From: Pedobacter soli
Lineage (GTDB): Bacteria; Bacteroidota; Bacteroidia; Sphingobacteriales; Sphingobacteriaceae
Reading direction: 5' to 3'
DNA length: 64,000 nt
Assembly: GCF_900101435.1 (NCBI RefSeq)
Contig: NZ_FMZH01000005.1
Location: 124,001 to 188,000, forward strand
Shown here in pieces: positions 32,195 to 42,045 of this stretch. The number at the start of each line of letters is the position of its first letter. Position 1 is the stretch's first letter. The position numbers were made by a program, and so were the translations under genes. A model generated the notes under the pieces. The model made no database searches. It saw nothing but the letters and a program-made list of their open reading frames with translations, and was not told the DNA's origin.

Positions 32195-32893
32195 TTATTG
32201 GGTTAAAGCATATTGAACCAGATTTGCGCCCATTTTAAGCGCTTTAGATCGCGTTTCTTGCGTATCTTCAGGATATGTACCGAAATCTTCCCAACCGTTC
32301 CCCAAATCGCACTCATAGGTGTAATAGCATACTACCCTGCCTTTATAGATCAGTGCAAATCCCTGCGGGCGCTTATTATCGTGCTCATGTATTTTGGGTA
32401 AGCCTGCCGGAAATTTAAATTTTTGGTTGTAAATGGCATGGTTTGCCGGCAATTCGACAAAACTCAATTCAGGAAATACCTTTTTCATTTGTGGCCTGAT
32501 AAACTTATCCAGCCCGTAGTTATCGTCAATATGTAGAAAACCACCGCCGATTAGGTATTGCCTTAAATTTTTAATATCCTGATCGCTGAAAACTACATTG
32601 CCGTGCCCGGTCATGTAAACAAAAGGATAATTAAACAATTCTTTGGAACCAACTTCAACAATGCTTTCTTCGGCATAAAAATTAGTTTTCAGGTTAGCGT
32701 TGCAAAAAGCAATCAGGTTTGGAAGCGCAGTACGGTCTGCATACCAATCGCCTCCCCCGTTATACTTAAGCTTAGCCATGCGGTAGGTTGGCGGAATGAA
32801 AGCGAAAAGACCAAAGACTAAAGCTGAAAGACCAAAGCTGAAAGCCAGTGTTCTGAACTTCGGAAACTGAAAATTTAAGGTTGAAAACTTCAA
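32195..32893 (-). CDS. DUF4159 family protein
   Basis: About 232 residues. The DUF4159 core begins at KLKYNGGGDWYADRTALPNL and contains MTGHGNVVFSD, GGFLHIDDNYGLDKFIRPQ and CDLGNGWEDFG. The fold is of the class I amidotransferase-like type; the catalytic role is unknown. The N-terminus is a hydrophobic signal-like stretch. The proposed start is the TTG at 32893, 4 bases after the rsmE stop; ATG 32779 would give a shorter form without the signal. The DNA coding the N-terminus resembles the repeat-rich spacers of this genome. Confidence 0.72.
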   Translation of the reverse strand: MKFSTLNFQFPKFRTLAFSFGLSALVFGLFAFIPPTYRMAKLKYNGGGDWYADRTALPNLIAFCNANLKTNFYAEESIVEVGSKELFNYPFVYMTGHGNVVFSDQDIKNLRQYLIGGGFLHIDDNYGLDKFIRPQMKKVFPELSFVELPANHAIYNQKFKFPAGLPKIHEHDNKRPQGFALIYKGRVVCYYTYECDLGNGWEDFGTYPEDTQETRSKALKMGANLVQYALTQ

Positions 32894-32897
32894 AAGC

Positions 32898-33602
32898 TTA
32901 TCGGTTAATGTAATTGATTTCAAAACAAACAGCCAGCGCAGCAGTTTCGGTGCGCAACCTGTTATCACCTAAAGTTAATGCTTTAAAGCCTTTGTTCAAA
33001 GCCAAATTCACTTCATCTGGTGTGAAATCTCCTTCGGGACCGATCAGGATCAGATATTTTTGATGTGGCGCAACAAGCTGGGAGATATACCGTTTCTCCC
33101 CTTCATCAATGCAATGTGCCATTAGTTTTTCGCCTTCAAAAGGCTGTTTCAAAAAAGCATCGAATGAAACTGCATCATTAAGTATAGGGTGATATGCTTT
33201 TATAGACTGCTTTACCGCAGAGGTAATTACTTTATTCAGGCGGTCTTCTTTTACTACCCTGCGCTCCGAACGGTTGGTAATGATGGGGGTAATTTCATCG
33301 ATGCCGAGTTCGGTAGCTTTCTCCAGAAACCACTCTATGCGATCGATATTTTTAGTAGGTGCTACGGCAATATGCAGGTAATGGTTCCGTTTATGAAATT
33401 CCGTTTCCACCTTTAATATGGATAAAGCAACTTTTTTCGGGTTATCGGAAGTAATTTCAGCAGTATAAAAACCGCCCTTACCATCAACCAGATTAACAAC
33501 GGCACCAACGGTTAGACGGAGTACACGAACACAGTGCTTGCTCTCTTCTTCGTTAAGCGTATAAGTATTGGAGGTAATATCTGGTGTATAAAAAATATGC
33601 AT
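32898..33602 (-). CDS. rsmE: 16S rRNA m3U1498 methyltransferase RsmE
   Basis: A 234-residue SPOUT methyltransferase with an N-terminal PUA-like domain (EESKHCVRVLRLTVG). The C-terminal trefoil knot contains LIGPEGDFTPDEV and LGDNRLRTETAA, which bind S-adenosylmethionine. It methylates N3 of U1498 in 16S rRNA. It lies 8 bases downstream of the CNNM/CorC gene in the same operon. Confidence 0.95.
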   Translation of the reverse strand: MHIFYTPDITSNTYTLNEEESKHCVRVLRLTVGAVVNLVDGKGGFYTAEITSDNPKKVALSILKVETEFHKRNHYLHIAVAPTKNIDRIEWFLEKATELGIDEITPIITNRSERRVVKEDRLNKVITSAVKQSIKAYHPILNDAVSFDAFLKQPFEGEKLMAHCIDEGEKRYISQLVAPHQKYLILIGPEGDFTPDEVNLALNKGFKALTLGDNRLRTETAALAVCFEINYINR

Positions 33603-33610
33603 GGTTGAAA

Positions 33611-35038
33611 TTAGTGATTATCAACCATATCTGTTTCATTAATTACCAGCTCGAGCTTAACGGTTTCGATATTTTGCTCTGTTTTTTTAAGAATGGTAAA
33701 CAAATAACCATAAGACTCATTGCTTTCGCCTACTTCTGGAATACGCCCAAAAACATGCGATACCAAACCACCAATGGTGTCGAAATCTTCATCTTCAGGT
33801 AAATCGTGAGGCAGGTGCTCGTTTACATCGTAAACGGTCGCAAAGGCATTCACAATAAATTCGTTATCAGATACTTTTTCTACCAGTGGTTTTTCTTCAT
33901 CGTATTCATCCTGAATTTCACCTACCAGCTCTTCAACAATATCTTCCAGAGTAACCATACCGGCAGTTCCGCCAAATTCATCCAAAACAATGGCAATCTG
34001 AATGCGGTTGCTTTGCAGCTCACTCATCAGATCATTAATTTTTTTGGTTTCTGTTACAAAATATGGTTTTCTGATAATGTCTTTTAAAGTCCAGTGCTGA
34101 TTACCGGCTGCAACCAAAGGCAAAATATCTTTAGCATGGATAATACCTACGATTTTATCCATAATATCATCGTAAACCGGCAAACGCGAGTATCCTTCTT
34201 TGATAATCGTGTCGATTACTTCCTCTTTACCGGAAGTAAGTTCGATACCCGAAATTTTGGTTCGCGGAACCATGATATTCTTAACCACACGCTCGTTAAA
34301 ATCGAATACGTTTTTAATCAGTTCGTGCTCATTGTTATCAAGTGCACCGCTTTCTTTACCCTGATCGAGTAAATACTGAAGTTCTTCTGTACTGTGGAGT
34401 GATTCGTGACCACCGGAAGTATCGATACCGAATGGTTTTAGAATTACAGCAGCCAGACTGTTTAAAGTCCAGATTGCCGGTTTGAATACCACATAAAACA
34501 ACTGTAGTGGCAACGATACGAATAAGGTTGTGGCTACAGGTCTTTGTATGGCAAACGATTTTGGGGCGAGCTCACCAAAAACAATGTGCATGATCGTAAT
34601 TAACGAAAAAGCTACAATTGTTGAAGCAGTGTGAATGGTAGCATCGCTAAGCCCCCATTGTAAACTATCGAAAAGGTTTTTAAAGATGGTATGCATAACG
34701 CCTTCACCAACCCAACCTAAGCCCAGTGATGCAAGCGTTATACCCAGCTGAGTGGCGGCCAGATAGCCATCCAGGTTATGGATGATACTCTTGGCCATTT
34801 TACCTACACGGCTGCCCGATTTAGCTTTTATTTCTATTTGTGATGCGCGGACTTTTACAATGGCAAACTCTGCTGCCACAAAAAAACCATTTAAAAGCAC
34901 CAAAAACAAGGCGAAAAACAAACGCCAGCCTACTGATCCGGTATCAGGTTCCTGTAAGGCTACAAGAACTACATTGGGGGTTGGCAGTATTGTACTTAAC
35001 GCTGAATTTAAAAACAAACAGACCGTGGGTAAATCCAT
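33611..35038 (-). CDS. CNNM/CorC-type membrane protein (hemolysin family)
   Basis: 475 residues. A DUF21/CNNM transmembrane domain (about 35-215) with the family motif GFFVAAEFAIVKVRAS is followed by a CBS pair (about 235-360, ...VPRTKISGIE...) and a CorC/HlyC domain (about 370-465, ending near EDEDFDTIGGLVSHVFGRIPEVG). Members are implicated in magnesium or cobalt efflux. The historical name hemolysin does not indicate a toxin. The start shares one base with the pyrophosphatase stop (TAATG). Confidence 0.92.
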   Translation of the reverse strand: MDLPTVCLFLNSALSTILPTPNVVLVALQEPDTGSVGWRLFFALFLVLLNGFFVAAEFAIVKVRASQIEIKAKSGSRVGKMAKSIIHNLDGYLAATQLGITLASLGLGWVGEGVMHTIFKNLFDSLQWGLSDATIHTASTIVAFSLITIMHIVFGELAPKSFAIQRPVATTLFVSLPLQLFYVVFKPAIWTLNSLAAVILKPFGIDTSGGHESLHSTEELQYLLDQGKESGALDNNEHELIKNVFDFNERVVKNIMVPRTKISGIELTSGKEEVIDTIIKEGYSRLPVYDDIMDKIVGIIHAKDILPLVAAGNQHWTLKDIIRKPYFVTETKKINDLMSELQSNRIQIAIVLDEFGGTAGMVTLEDIVEELVGEIQDEYDEEKPLVEKVSDNEFIVNAFATVYDVNEHLPHDLPEDEDFDTIGGLVSHVFGRIPEVGESNESYGYLFTILKKTEQNIETVKLELVINETDMVDNH

Positions 35039-35589
35039 TAAGCTAATTCTCTAAATGTTGTGTTATAAAGTTCTATGCTTTCTTTAATTACTTTATGCGC
35101 ATAACGAACACCTAATAAATGTTCGATGGTTACATTTTTATCTTCTAATGCTTTGTAATCCTGAAAGAAGCGAACAATTTCTTTCATTTGGTGCGGAGGT
35201 AACTCATCTAAATCGTTGATGTAGTTAACCGACATATCGTTTGCAGCTACAGCAATAATTTTATCATCCTGCTCACCGTTATCAACCATGTGCATTACAC
35301 CTACCACTTTAGCCTCGATTAAGGTCATTGGGTATACGTCTACTGAACAAAGCACCAGGATATCTAAAGGATCTTTATCATCGCAATAGGTTTGCGGAAT
35401 AAAGCCATAGTTAGCCGGATACATAACTGATGAAAAAAGAACCCTATCCAATTTAATCAGACCTGATTCTTTATCTATTTCGTATTTTGCTTTTGAACCT
35501 TTTGGAATTTCAATAATTGCGTTTACAATTTCAGGAACGTTGTTTCCTGGAGATACGCTATGCCACGCGTGATGATCGTCTTTTATCAT
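35038..35589 (-). CDS. ppa: Inorganic pyrophosphatase (family I)
   Basis: 183 residues, soluble family I. The active-site motif [12 protein letters not shown] supplies the metal Asp residues, and KYEIDKESG near the N-terminus is also conserved. It hydrolyses pyrophosphate from biosynthetic reactions. It lies 2 bases after DedA and overlaps the next gene by one base, so translation is coupled. Confidence 0.97.
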   Translation of the reverse strand: MIKDDHHAWHSVSPGNNVPEIVNAIIEIPKGSKAKYEIDKESGLIKLDRVLFSSVMYPANYGFIPQTYCDDKDPLDILVLCSVDVYPMTLIEAKVVGVMHMVDNGEQDDKIIAVAANDMSVNYINDLDELPPHQMKEIVRFFQDYKALEDKNVTIEHLLGVRYAHKVIKESIELYNTTFRELA

Positions 35590-35591
35590 TT

Positions 35592-36251
35592 CTAATTTAA
35601 ATCTGTTTTATCCTCTTCCGGACCTTTCACTACTTTACTTTTTACAAAGGTAATTAATAATGGTATAGTTGTAATAAGGATAAAGCCAATAATAATATAT
35701 AATAGGTAATCGTTAATTTCTTTTTCAAAGCGGCGACCTAAAAAATAGCCTAATAAAGTGAGTGAACAGATCCAAAGTGTTCCGCCAACAACATTATATA
35801 ATGCAAATTTTTTAAAGTCTAATTTTACAACTCCGGCAAAAATAGGTGCAAAAGTTCTTACAATTGGCACAAAACGCCCCATAATCAGTGCAAATGCGCC
35901 TTGTTTATTGTAGTAGTCTTCGGCAGCTTTTAAGTAGCGTTTCTTAAAAAAGAAGCTATCTTTCCTGGTGTACAATACCGGCCCGGTTTTGCGTCCGAAC
36001 CAATAACCCGTAAAATTACCCGAAATTGCCGCAATACATAAACCTGCCAAAAGCACGGCAATATTTACATCGAGTTTACCGGTAGCAACAAACATGCCAG
36101 CCAAAAACAATAAATAATCGCCTGGAAGAAAAAAACCAAAGAACAGGCCTGTTTCTGCATAGATTACGAATACAACGAGATAGAAACCGCCCTCCCTCAA
36201 TAATTTCTCGGGATCAATTAGCTGATGCAGGTAGTTCCAAAAATCGTGCAT
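35592..36251 (-). CDS. DedA/VTT-domain membrane protein
   Basis: About 219 residues. A polytopic DedA family protein with [23 protein letters not shown] and the conserved [16 protein letters not shown] motif. Members act in membrane lipid homeostasis and as undecaprenyl-phosphate flippases or proton-dependent transporters. I use the ATG at 36251; a TTG two codons upstream gives an equivalent frame. It is 47 bases after nuoN and so may be the next gene of one long transcript. Confidence 0.93.
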   Translation of the reverse strand: MHDFWNYLHQLIDPEKLLREGGFYLVVFVIYAETGLFFGFFLPGDYLLFLAGMFVATGKLDVNIAVLLAGLCIAAISGNFTGYWFGRKTGPVLYTRKDSFFFKKRYLKAAEDYYNKQGAFALIMGRFVPIVRTFAPIFAGVVKLDFKKFALYNVVGGTLWICSLTLLGYFLGRRFEKEINDYLLYIIIGFILITTIPLLITFVKSKVVKGPEEDKTDLN

Positions 36252-36298
36252 ATTCAATTATTCGTAAAACTACAAATAATTATTAAACAACAGCATAC

Positions 36299-37672
36299 CT
36301 ATATCAGGTTTAAAATTATTGCAGGGCAGATACCCAAAACAAGCGTAATTGCTACTGAAACCAATAGTACCACTTTGTATTGTGCAGGCGTTGAAAGTAC
36401 AGTTTCGCTACCATCTTTAAACCACATGGCTACAATAACCCTGAAATAATAATAGAAACCAACCAAAGCATTTAAGATTGCAAAGGCAACCAATAAGATT
36501 TTATATTGGGTCATTACGTTCAGGAACATCAGGTATTTACCTATGAAACCAGCGGTTAATGGGATACCTGCTAATGATAACATGGCAACAGTTAAACACA
36601 ATGCCACCAATGGATTTTTCTTTCCTAAACCGTTAAAACTTTCAAAGCTATCGCTACCTGTTTTCTGTTTAACCAGAATTAATACCGCAAAGGCAATGAT
36701 CGATGCAAAAGTATAAGCAGCAGCATATACCAATACGTTATTGCCAGAATTTTTAGTTATAACTATTAAAGAGAACAATAAGTACCCTGCATGCGAAATA
36801 CTTGAGTAAGCCAGCATACGTTTAAAGTTCTTTTGGAATAGGGCTGTTACGTTACCGATGAATAAGGTAAGGCATACAATAACGATTAAAGGCATTACCC
36901 AAAACTCGTGTAAAGGCTCAAGAGGTCCGGCAAACAAACGCAAAAACGCCGCAAAACCAGCAGTTTTAACTACCGTACTCATGAAGGTGGTGATTAAAGA
37001 AGGTGCGCCTTCATAAACATCCGGAGTCCAGAAGTGGAAAGGTGCCGCACCGATTTTAAAGCACAAACCAATCATCATGAGGATTACCCCAGGATAAAAG
37101 ATTGGTGAAACTGAAGTGCTATTATTTACCAGATAAGCCTGGATTTTATCTAAATCGAAAGAACCCGTAGCACCATAAATTAAGGTAATACCAAACAACA
37201 GGAAGCCTGTAGAAAAGGCCCCCATTAAGAAATATTTTAACGAAGCTTCATTTGAGGCAAAATCCTTTTTCCGGATACCAGCCAGAATGTATAAACTCAC
37301 CGACATGATTTCAAGCCCAACAAACAGCATGGCCATGTTTTTATAAGATACCATCATAATCATTCCCGCCAGGGCGAAAAGGATTAAGGTATAGTACTCG
37401 GCAATGTTATCGCTTTTAGCGTGAAAATAGTTTTGTGTTAATAAGAAAATCAAAAGTGTACCTACAATACAAACGCCAGAAAATGCAAGTGCAAAATTAT
37501 CGGTTTGCATCATTCCGAAATGAACAGCATTGCCTCCCCAGGCACAAAAAGTAAAGCCTAAGGCAGTAAGTAAGCCAACAACGGTAAGCGGCAATAATGC
37601 TTTATTTGCTTTAAACAAACCTGCATAAAGTACAATAAAAGCTGTTATACTAATGGTTATTATAATATTCAT
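36299..37672 (-). CDS. nuoN: NADH-quinone oxidoreductase subunit N
   Basis: 457 residues, about thirteen membrane helices, antiporter-like subunit of the complex I membrane arm that pumps protons. The Proton_antipo_M core includes YEGAPSLITTFMSTVVKTAGFAA and the broken-helix KRMLAYSSISHAGYLL. It is the last nuo gene, 3 bases after nuoM. Confidence 0.97.
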   Translation of the reverse strand: MNIIITISITAFIVLYAGLFKANKALLPLTVVGLLTALGFTFCAWGGNAVHFGMMQTDNFALAFSGVCIVGTLLIFLLTQNYFHAKSDNIAEYYTLILFALAGMIMMVSYKNMAMLFVGLEIMSVSLYILAGIRKKDFASNEASLKYFLMGAFSTGFLLFGITLIYGATGSFDLDKIQAYLVNNSTSVSPIFYPGVILMMIGLCFKIGAAPFHFWTPDVYEGAPSLITTFMSTVVKTAGFAAFLRLFAGPLEPLHEFWVMPLIVIVCLTLFIGNVTALFQKNFKRMLAYSSISHAGYLLFSLIVITKNSGNNVLVYAAAYTFASIIAFAVLILVKQKTGSDSFESFNGLGKKNPLVALCLTVAMLSLAGIPLTAGFIGKYLMFLNVMTQYKILLVAFAILNALVGFYYYFRVIVAMWFKDGSETVLSTPAQYKVVLLVSVAITLVLGICPAIILNLI

Positions 37673-37675
37673 TGC

Positions 37676-39139
37676 TTATTTTACTGATGTTAATTTTTGA
37701 TTTACCTGTTCTAATAAATGTTGTACAGATGCCTCTGTTAAGTGCAATAATGGTTTTGGATAAACACCCAGAACGATAATTAAAGCACAGATCAAATAAA
37801 GGACAAATTTCTCTGATCCCTGAATATCACTGAATGTGATGGTTAATTCGTTTGTTTTGCCCAGCATTACGTTCTGGTACATGCGCAACATGTAAACAGC
37901 ACCGAAAATGATGGTTAAGCCGGCAATTGCTGCAGCCCAAATGCCTACATTGTACACGCCCATCAGCAATAAGAATTCGCCAATGAAGCCGTTTGTTCCT
38001 GGTAAAGCCACTGTTCCTAAAACAATAATCAGGAAAGTGATAGCTAATTGTGGTGCTGCTTTGGCAATACCGCCCAACTCTTCTATTTTATTGGTTTTAA
38101 CGCGCGAGATAATAATATCCAGTACGAAGAATAAACCTACCACGTTAATACCATGGCTCAGCATCTGCACCATTGCGCCCTGCATACCTTGCTGGTTTAA
38201 AGCAAAAATACCTGCAGAAATTAAACCTACGTGGCCAATTGAAGAATAAGCGACCAAACGTTTGGCATCTTTTTGCGTAAAGGCAATTAATGATGCATAT
38301 ACAATACCAATGATAGACAAACCAATAGCTACGCACGACCAATCCTGAACGCCTGCAGGTACAATTGGCAATAACCATCTGATTACGCCATAAATACCCA
38401 TTTTTAACATAATACCCGATAATAACATGGTACCTTGCGTAGGTGCCGCAGTATAAGTGTCAGGCTGCCAGGTATGGAAAGGGAAAACCGGCATTTTAAT
38501 CGCAAAAGCGATAAAGAAAGCCCAGAAAATCCATCCTTGCTGTGCTGCATCCAGATTTAAAGCATAAAAAGCAGAGATTTCGAAATTGTGCGCCGGGTTT
38601 TGCAGATACAGGTAAATAATACCCATCAACATAAATAAAGAACCTGCAATGGTGTACACAAAAAACTTCATGTTAATGCGAACACGGTCTTTTCCACCCC
38701 AGAAAGCACAAATAAAATAAATCGGGATTAATGCCGCTTCCCAGCCAATATAGAATAGGAAAGCATCTAAAGCAGTAAACACCAACAATAAACCCGTTTG
38801 CATAAATAAAATCAATGCATAAAAAGCAGCCTGATTTTTATAATCGTGTTTATAGCTTGAAAGGATAATAATCGGGATTAATAAGTTGGTTAATAAAACC
38901 ACCAACATGCTGATCCCATCGATACCGGCATGGAAATTAATGCCCAGATCAGCAATCCATGGTAAGTTTGCTTCAAACTGTGTACTTGCATTCGGGATGA
39001 AGTTACAGGCGATAAACAAAGCCAACCCTAAAGAAACTACCGAAAATACGGTCGAAACTATTTTAGCCGACTTACCTGCAAATGCTGTAATAATAGCACC
39101 CGCAAGCGGAAGAAATATAAGTAGTAAAAGTTGTTCCAT
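37676..39139 (-). CDS. nuoM: NADH-quinone oxidoreductase subunit M
   Basis: 487 residues. An antiporter-like proton-pumping subunit with the conserved FYIGWEAALIPIYF (Glu for proton relay), FAIKMPVFPFHTWQPDTY and KRLVAYSSIGHVG. Located between nuoL and nuoN. A poly-transmembrane protein of normal length. Confidence 0.97.
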   Translation of the reverse strand: MEQLLLLIFLPLAGAIITAFAGKSAKIVSTVFSVVSLGLALFIACNFIPNASTQFEANLPWIADLGINFHAGIDGISMLVVLLTNLLIPIIILSSYKHDYKNQAAFYALILFMQTGLLLVFTALDAFLFYIGWEAALIPIYFICAFWGGKDRVRINMKFFVYTIAGSLFMLMGIIYLYLQNPAHNFEISAFYALNLDAAQQGWIFWAFFIAFAIKMPVFPFHTWQPDTYTAAPTQGTMLLSGIMLKMGIYGVIRWLLPIVPAGVQDWSCVAIGLSIIGIVYASLIAFTQKDAKRLVAYSSIGHVGLISAGIFALNQQGMQGAMVQMLSHGINVVGLFFVLDIIISRVKTNKIEELGGIAKAAPQLAITFLIIVLGTVALPGTNGFIGEFLLLMGVYNVGIWAAAIAGLTIIFGAVYMLRMYQNVMLGKTNELTITFSDIQGSEKFVLYLICALIIVLGVYPKPLLHLTEASVQHLLEQVNQKLTSVK

Positions 39140-39159
39140 TATTTATTTTTGAACCCTTT

Positions 39160-41064
39160 TTATAATATGTAACTAAATGTATAGATCAATAACGCGATGA
39201 TACCAAATACCATCATAAACAGGTAGAAACCTACGTTTCCGCTCTGTAATAAGCGAAGGCCTTTACTTGCCTCATTTGTGCTCCATCCTAATCCATTTAC
39301 AATGCCATCAATAACCTTATTATCGATAATGCGGTAAAAGAATTTAGAAAGAATATTCAAAGGTTTGGTAATGATGAAGTCGTAAATTTCATCTAAATAA
39401 AATTTGTTATATGATAATTTCGCCAATGCCGAACGTGGCGCTTCATCAGCAACCGGAACATGCGCACCTTTTACATATTTAGTATAAGCATACAATAAAG
39501 CAATAACTGCAGCCACAACCGAAGTACCCATTAAGGCCCACTCTGTTGAATGGCTTAAATCCAGTTCGTGTTGTGCAACACCTGCACCTGTTAACCAGTG
39601 CGCTAACCACTCGTTGCCACCAAAAACATGTGGTAAGTTAATGGCACCTCCAATTGCAGCCAGAACAGCCAAAATTACCAAAGGTAAGGTCATAGCAGCC
39701 GGCGATTCGTGGATATGGCTTTCTGCATGGTGCGTTCCGCGGTATTTACCGGAAAAAGTAAGGAACATCATCCTGAACATGTAGAACGAAGTTAAGAATG
39801 CGGTTAGCACGCCGATTCCCCAAAGAATAGGACTTGACTGAAAAGCGTGCGCCAGAATTTCATCTTTAGAAAAGAAACCAGAGAATGGTGGTAAACCCGC
39901 AATTGCGATAGTACCAATCATCATGGTGGCAAATGTAGTTTTAAGTTTGCTTCTTAATCCACCCATGTGACGCATATCCTGCTCGTGGTGCATCGCATGG
40001 ATAACCGAACCAGCGCCCAGGAACAATAAAGCTTTAAAGAACGCATGGGTTAATACGTGAAAGAATGAACCTGTGTAAGCACCAACACCTAAACCTAAAA
40101 ACATATAGCCCAATTGAGATACAGTTGAGTAAGCCAATACTTTTTTGATATCGGTTTGGGTTAAGGCAATAATGGCTGCGACTAAAGCGGTTGCTGCACC
40201 AACAATAGCAATGATGTGCTGGGTTAGGGGAGCAAGGTCAAATAATACACTCGAGCGGGCAATCATGTAGATACCTGCTGTTACCATCGTTGCAGCGTGG
40301 ATTAACGCCGAAACTGGAGTTGGTCCGGCCATCGCATCTGGTAACCAGGTAAACAAAGGCAATTGTGCCGATTTACCGCAGGCTCCGATAAATAATAAAA
40401 TGGTAATTAGGACTAATTTATTATCGCCTGGCAACATGTTAGCTGCCTGAGGGAAAATTTTTGAGAATTCGACACTTCCGAAGAAATTGAAGATTAAAAA
40501 TACACCAAGCAAAAAGCCTAAATCACCAATACGGTTCATTACGAAAGCTTTTTTAGCTGCCGATGCATAAGCGCTGTTGGTGTACCAGAAACCGATTAAC
40601 AGGTATGAACATAAACCAACACCTTCCCAACCGATAAACATTACGATGTAGTTTGAACCCAATACCAATAAAAGCATGAAGAATACAAACAGGTTCAGGT
40701 AACTGAAAAATTTACCAAATCCTTCGTCATCGTGCATGTAGCTGGTAGAATACAGGTGGATTAAGAAACCAATTCCGGTGATAATCAACAGCATGATCGA
40801 GCTTAAAGGATCAACCAGGAATGATAAAGGAATATGTAATGCGCCAGCGCTAATCCAATCAAATAAAAATACTTCGTGAGCTTTTTGTGTATCGCCTTGT
40901 AAACTAAAGAAAATAACTACGCTGATGATGAAAGAAGCTAAAATAACGCCGCTTCCGATGATTCCAACAAGTCCTTTAGATAAAGATTTTCTGCCTAGTC
41001 CGTTAATTACAAAGCCTAAAAAAGGAAGTAACGGAACCAACCAAATCAATTGTTCTATTGTCAT
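39160..41064 (-). CDS. nuoL: NADH-quinone oxidoreductase subunit L
   Basis: 634 residues. The largest antiporter-like subunit, with core FIGWEGVGLCSYLLIGFWY, SAQLPLFTWLPDAMAGPTP and KKVLAYSTVSQLGYM. The C-terminal lateral helix and final membrane anchor are present (ends FGIIALLIYTFSYIL). It follows nuoK by 13 bases. Confidence 0.97.
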   Translation of the reverse strand: MTIEQLIWLVPLLPFLGFVINGLGRKSLSKGLVGIIGSGVILASFIISVVIFFSLQGDTQKAHEVFLFDWISAGALHIPLSFLVDPLSSIMLLIITGIGFLIHLYSTSYMHDDEGFGKFFSYLNLFVFFMLLLVLGSNYIVMFIGWEGVGLCSYLLIGFWYTNSAYASAAKKAFVMNRIGDLGFLLGVFLIFNFFGSVEFSKIFPQAANMLPGDNKLVLITILLFIGACGKSAQLPLFTWLPDAMAGPTPVSALIHAATMVTAGIYMIARSSVLFDLAPLTQHIIAIVGAATALVAAIIALTQTDIKKVLAYSTVSQLGYMFLGLGVGAYTGSFFHVLTHAFFKALLFLGAGSVIHAMHHEQDMRHMGGLRSKLKTTFATMMIGTIAIAGLPPFSGFFSKDEILAHAFQSSPILWGIGVLTAFLTSFYMFRMMFLTFSGKYRGTHHAESHIHESPAAMTLPLVILAVLAAIGGAINLPHVFGGNEWLAHWLTGAGVAQHELDLSHSTEWALMGTSVVAAVIALLYAYTKYVKGAHVPVADEAPRSALAKLSYNKFYLDEIYDFIITKPLNILSKFFYRIIDNKVIDGIVNGLGWSTNEASKGLRLLQSGNVGFYLFMMVFGIIALLIYTFSYIL

Positions 41065-41077
41065 TCTTATTATATAT

Positions 41078-41407
41078 TTACCACTTAAGGCGATTTAAAA
41101 CATTAATATCTATCGATTTCGTATTTCTGTATACCATTACAATAATGGCTAAACCTACGGCAACTTCTGCAGCTGCTAAGGCCATAATGAAGAATACGAA
41201 AACTTGTCCCGAAGGATCGTTACTATGTACAGAGAATGCGGTTAAAAGCAGATTAACTGCATTTAACATCAACTCTACCGACATAAAAATTACGATTGCA
41301 TTTCTGCGGGTTAACACGCCAATTACACCAATAGTGAAAATAATTGCACTTAAATAGATGTAATGATTTAGCGGAACGCCTGCTGCTTGTGTGAATAAAT
41401 TTTCCAT
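41078..41407 (-). CDS. nuoK: NADH-quinone oxidoreductase subunit K
   Basis: 109 residues, three membrane helices, with MSVELMLNAVNL (conserved Glu in helix 2) and AAAEVAVGLAIIV (Glu in helix 3). It shares one base with the nuoJ stop, indicating coupled translation. Confidence 0.96.
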   Translation of the reverse strand: MENLFTQAAGVPLNHYIYLSAIIFTIGVIGVLTRRNAIVIFMSVELMLNAVNLLLTAFSVHSNDPSGQVFVFFIMALAAAEVAVGLAIIVMVYRNTKSIDINVLNRLKW

Positions 41408-41910
41408 TATGCTTCTACCTCATCTCTTTTAGATAATAAAACGGCTCCAACCATTGCTGCCAACAGTAATAGAGATGATAATTCGAATGGTAATAAGAAT
41501 GGTCCGAAAAGCTCTTTACCTAAGTTTTCTACCAAACCTAATCCCGGATTTTTTAAAATTAACGGACTGCTGATACTTGCTGCCTTTAACGAACCGATTA
41601 AGGTTACAATTAAGCAACCTCCGGCAATTACGCCCACAATTTTAATTAATGGCGATTTTGATGGCTCGGTATCCTTGTTCAGGTTAAGGAGCATCAGTAC
41701 GAAAAGGAACAATACCATGATGGCCCCCATGTAAACAATGAAGTTTACCACAGCCAGAAATTGTGCATTCAACAATACATAATGTACCGTGAAAGTGAAA
41801 AAGGTAAGAATTAAGTACAATACACTGTGGATTGGATTTTTCGCAAAAATCACCATCAGTGAAAAGAGGATACTTAATGTAGCTACGAAATAGAATACTT
41901 GTGTACTCAT
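41407..41910 (-). CDS. nuoJ: NADH-quinone oxidoreductase subunit J
   Basis: 167 residues, five membrane helices. It contains the conserved pi-bulge helix segment VNFIVYMGAIMVLFLFVLML. The C-terminus ends AAMVGAVLLSKRDEVEA. Confidence 0.96.
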   Translation of the reverse strand: MSTQVFYFVATLSILFSLMVIFAKNPIHSVLYLILTFFTFTVHYVLLNAQFLAVVNFIVYMGAIMVLFLFVLMLLNLNKDTEPSKSPLIKIVGVIAGGCLIVTLIGSLKAASISSPLILKNPGLGLVENLGKELFGPFLLPFELSSLLLLAAMVGAVLLSKRDEVEA

Positions 41911-42010
41911 TAATTTGTTTTTTGTTTATGTTCCATGGTTTATATCATCATAAACCAGTATTTATGTTTCGTTCTGTAAAACTCAAAACGGGGCTTAAAG
42001 CCATTTTAAT

Positions 42011-42043
42011 TGTTCAGTCCTTCGACAGGCTCAGGATGACAAC
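42011..42043. repeat. Short interspersed repeat (CAGTCCTTCGACAGGCTCAGGATGAC)
   Basis: The 135-base gap between nuoI and nuoJ holds GTCCTTCGACAGGCTCAGGATGACAAC, a motif of the kind that recurs between genes in Bacteroidota. It interrupts an otherwise tightly packed operon. Confidence 0.45.
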
Positions 42044-42045
42044 AA

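Noticed and set aside
32894..32968. Longer start (GTG) for the DUF4159 protein
   Set aside because: It lies wholly inside rsmE and gives a non-family N-terminus; TTG 32893 fits the operon better.
33611..35038. Hemolysin toxin
   Set aside because: The family name is historical; the domains are CNNM/CBS/CorC, an ion-transport protein.
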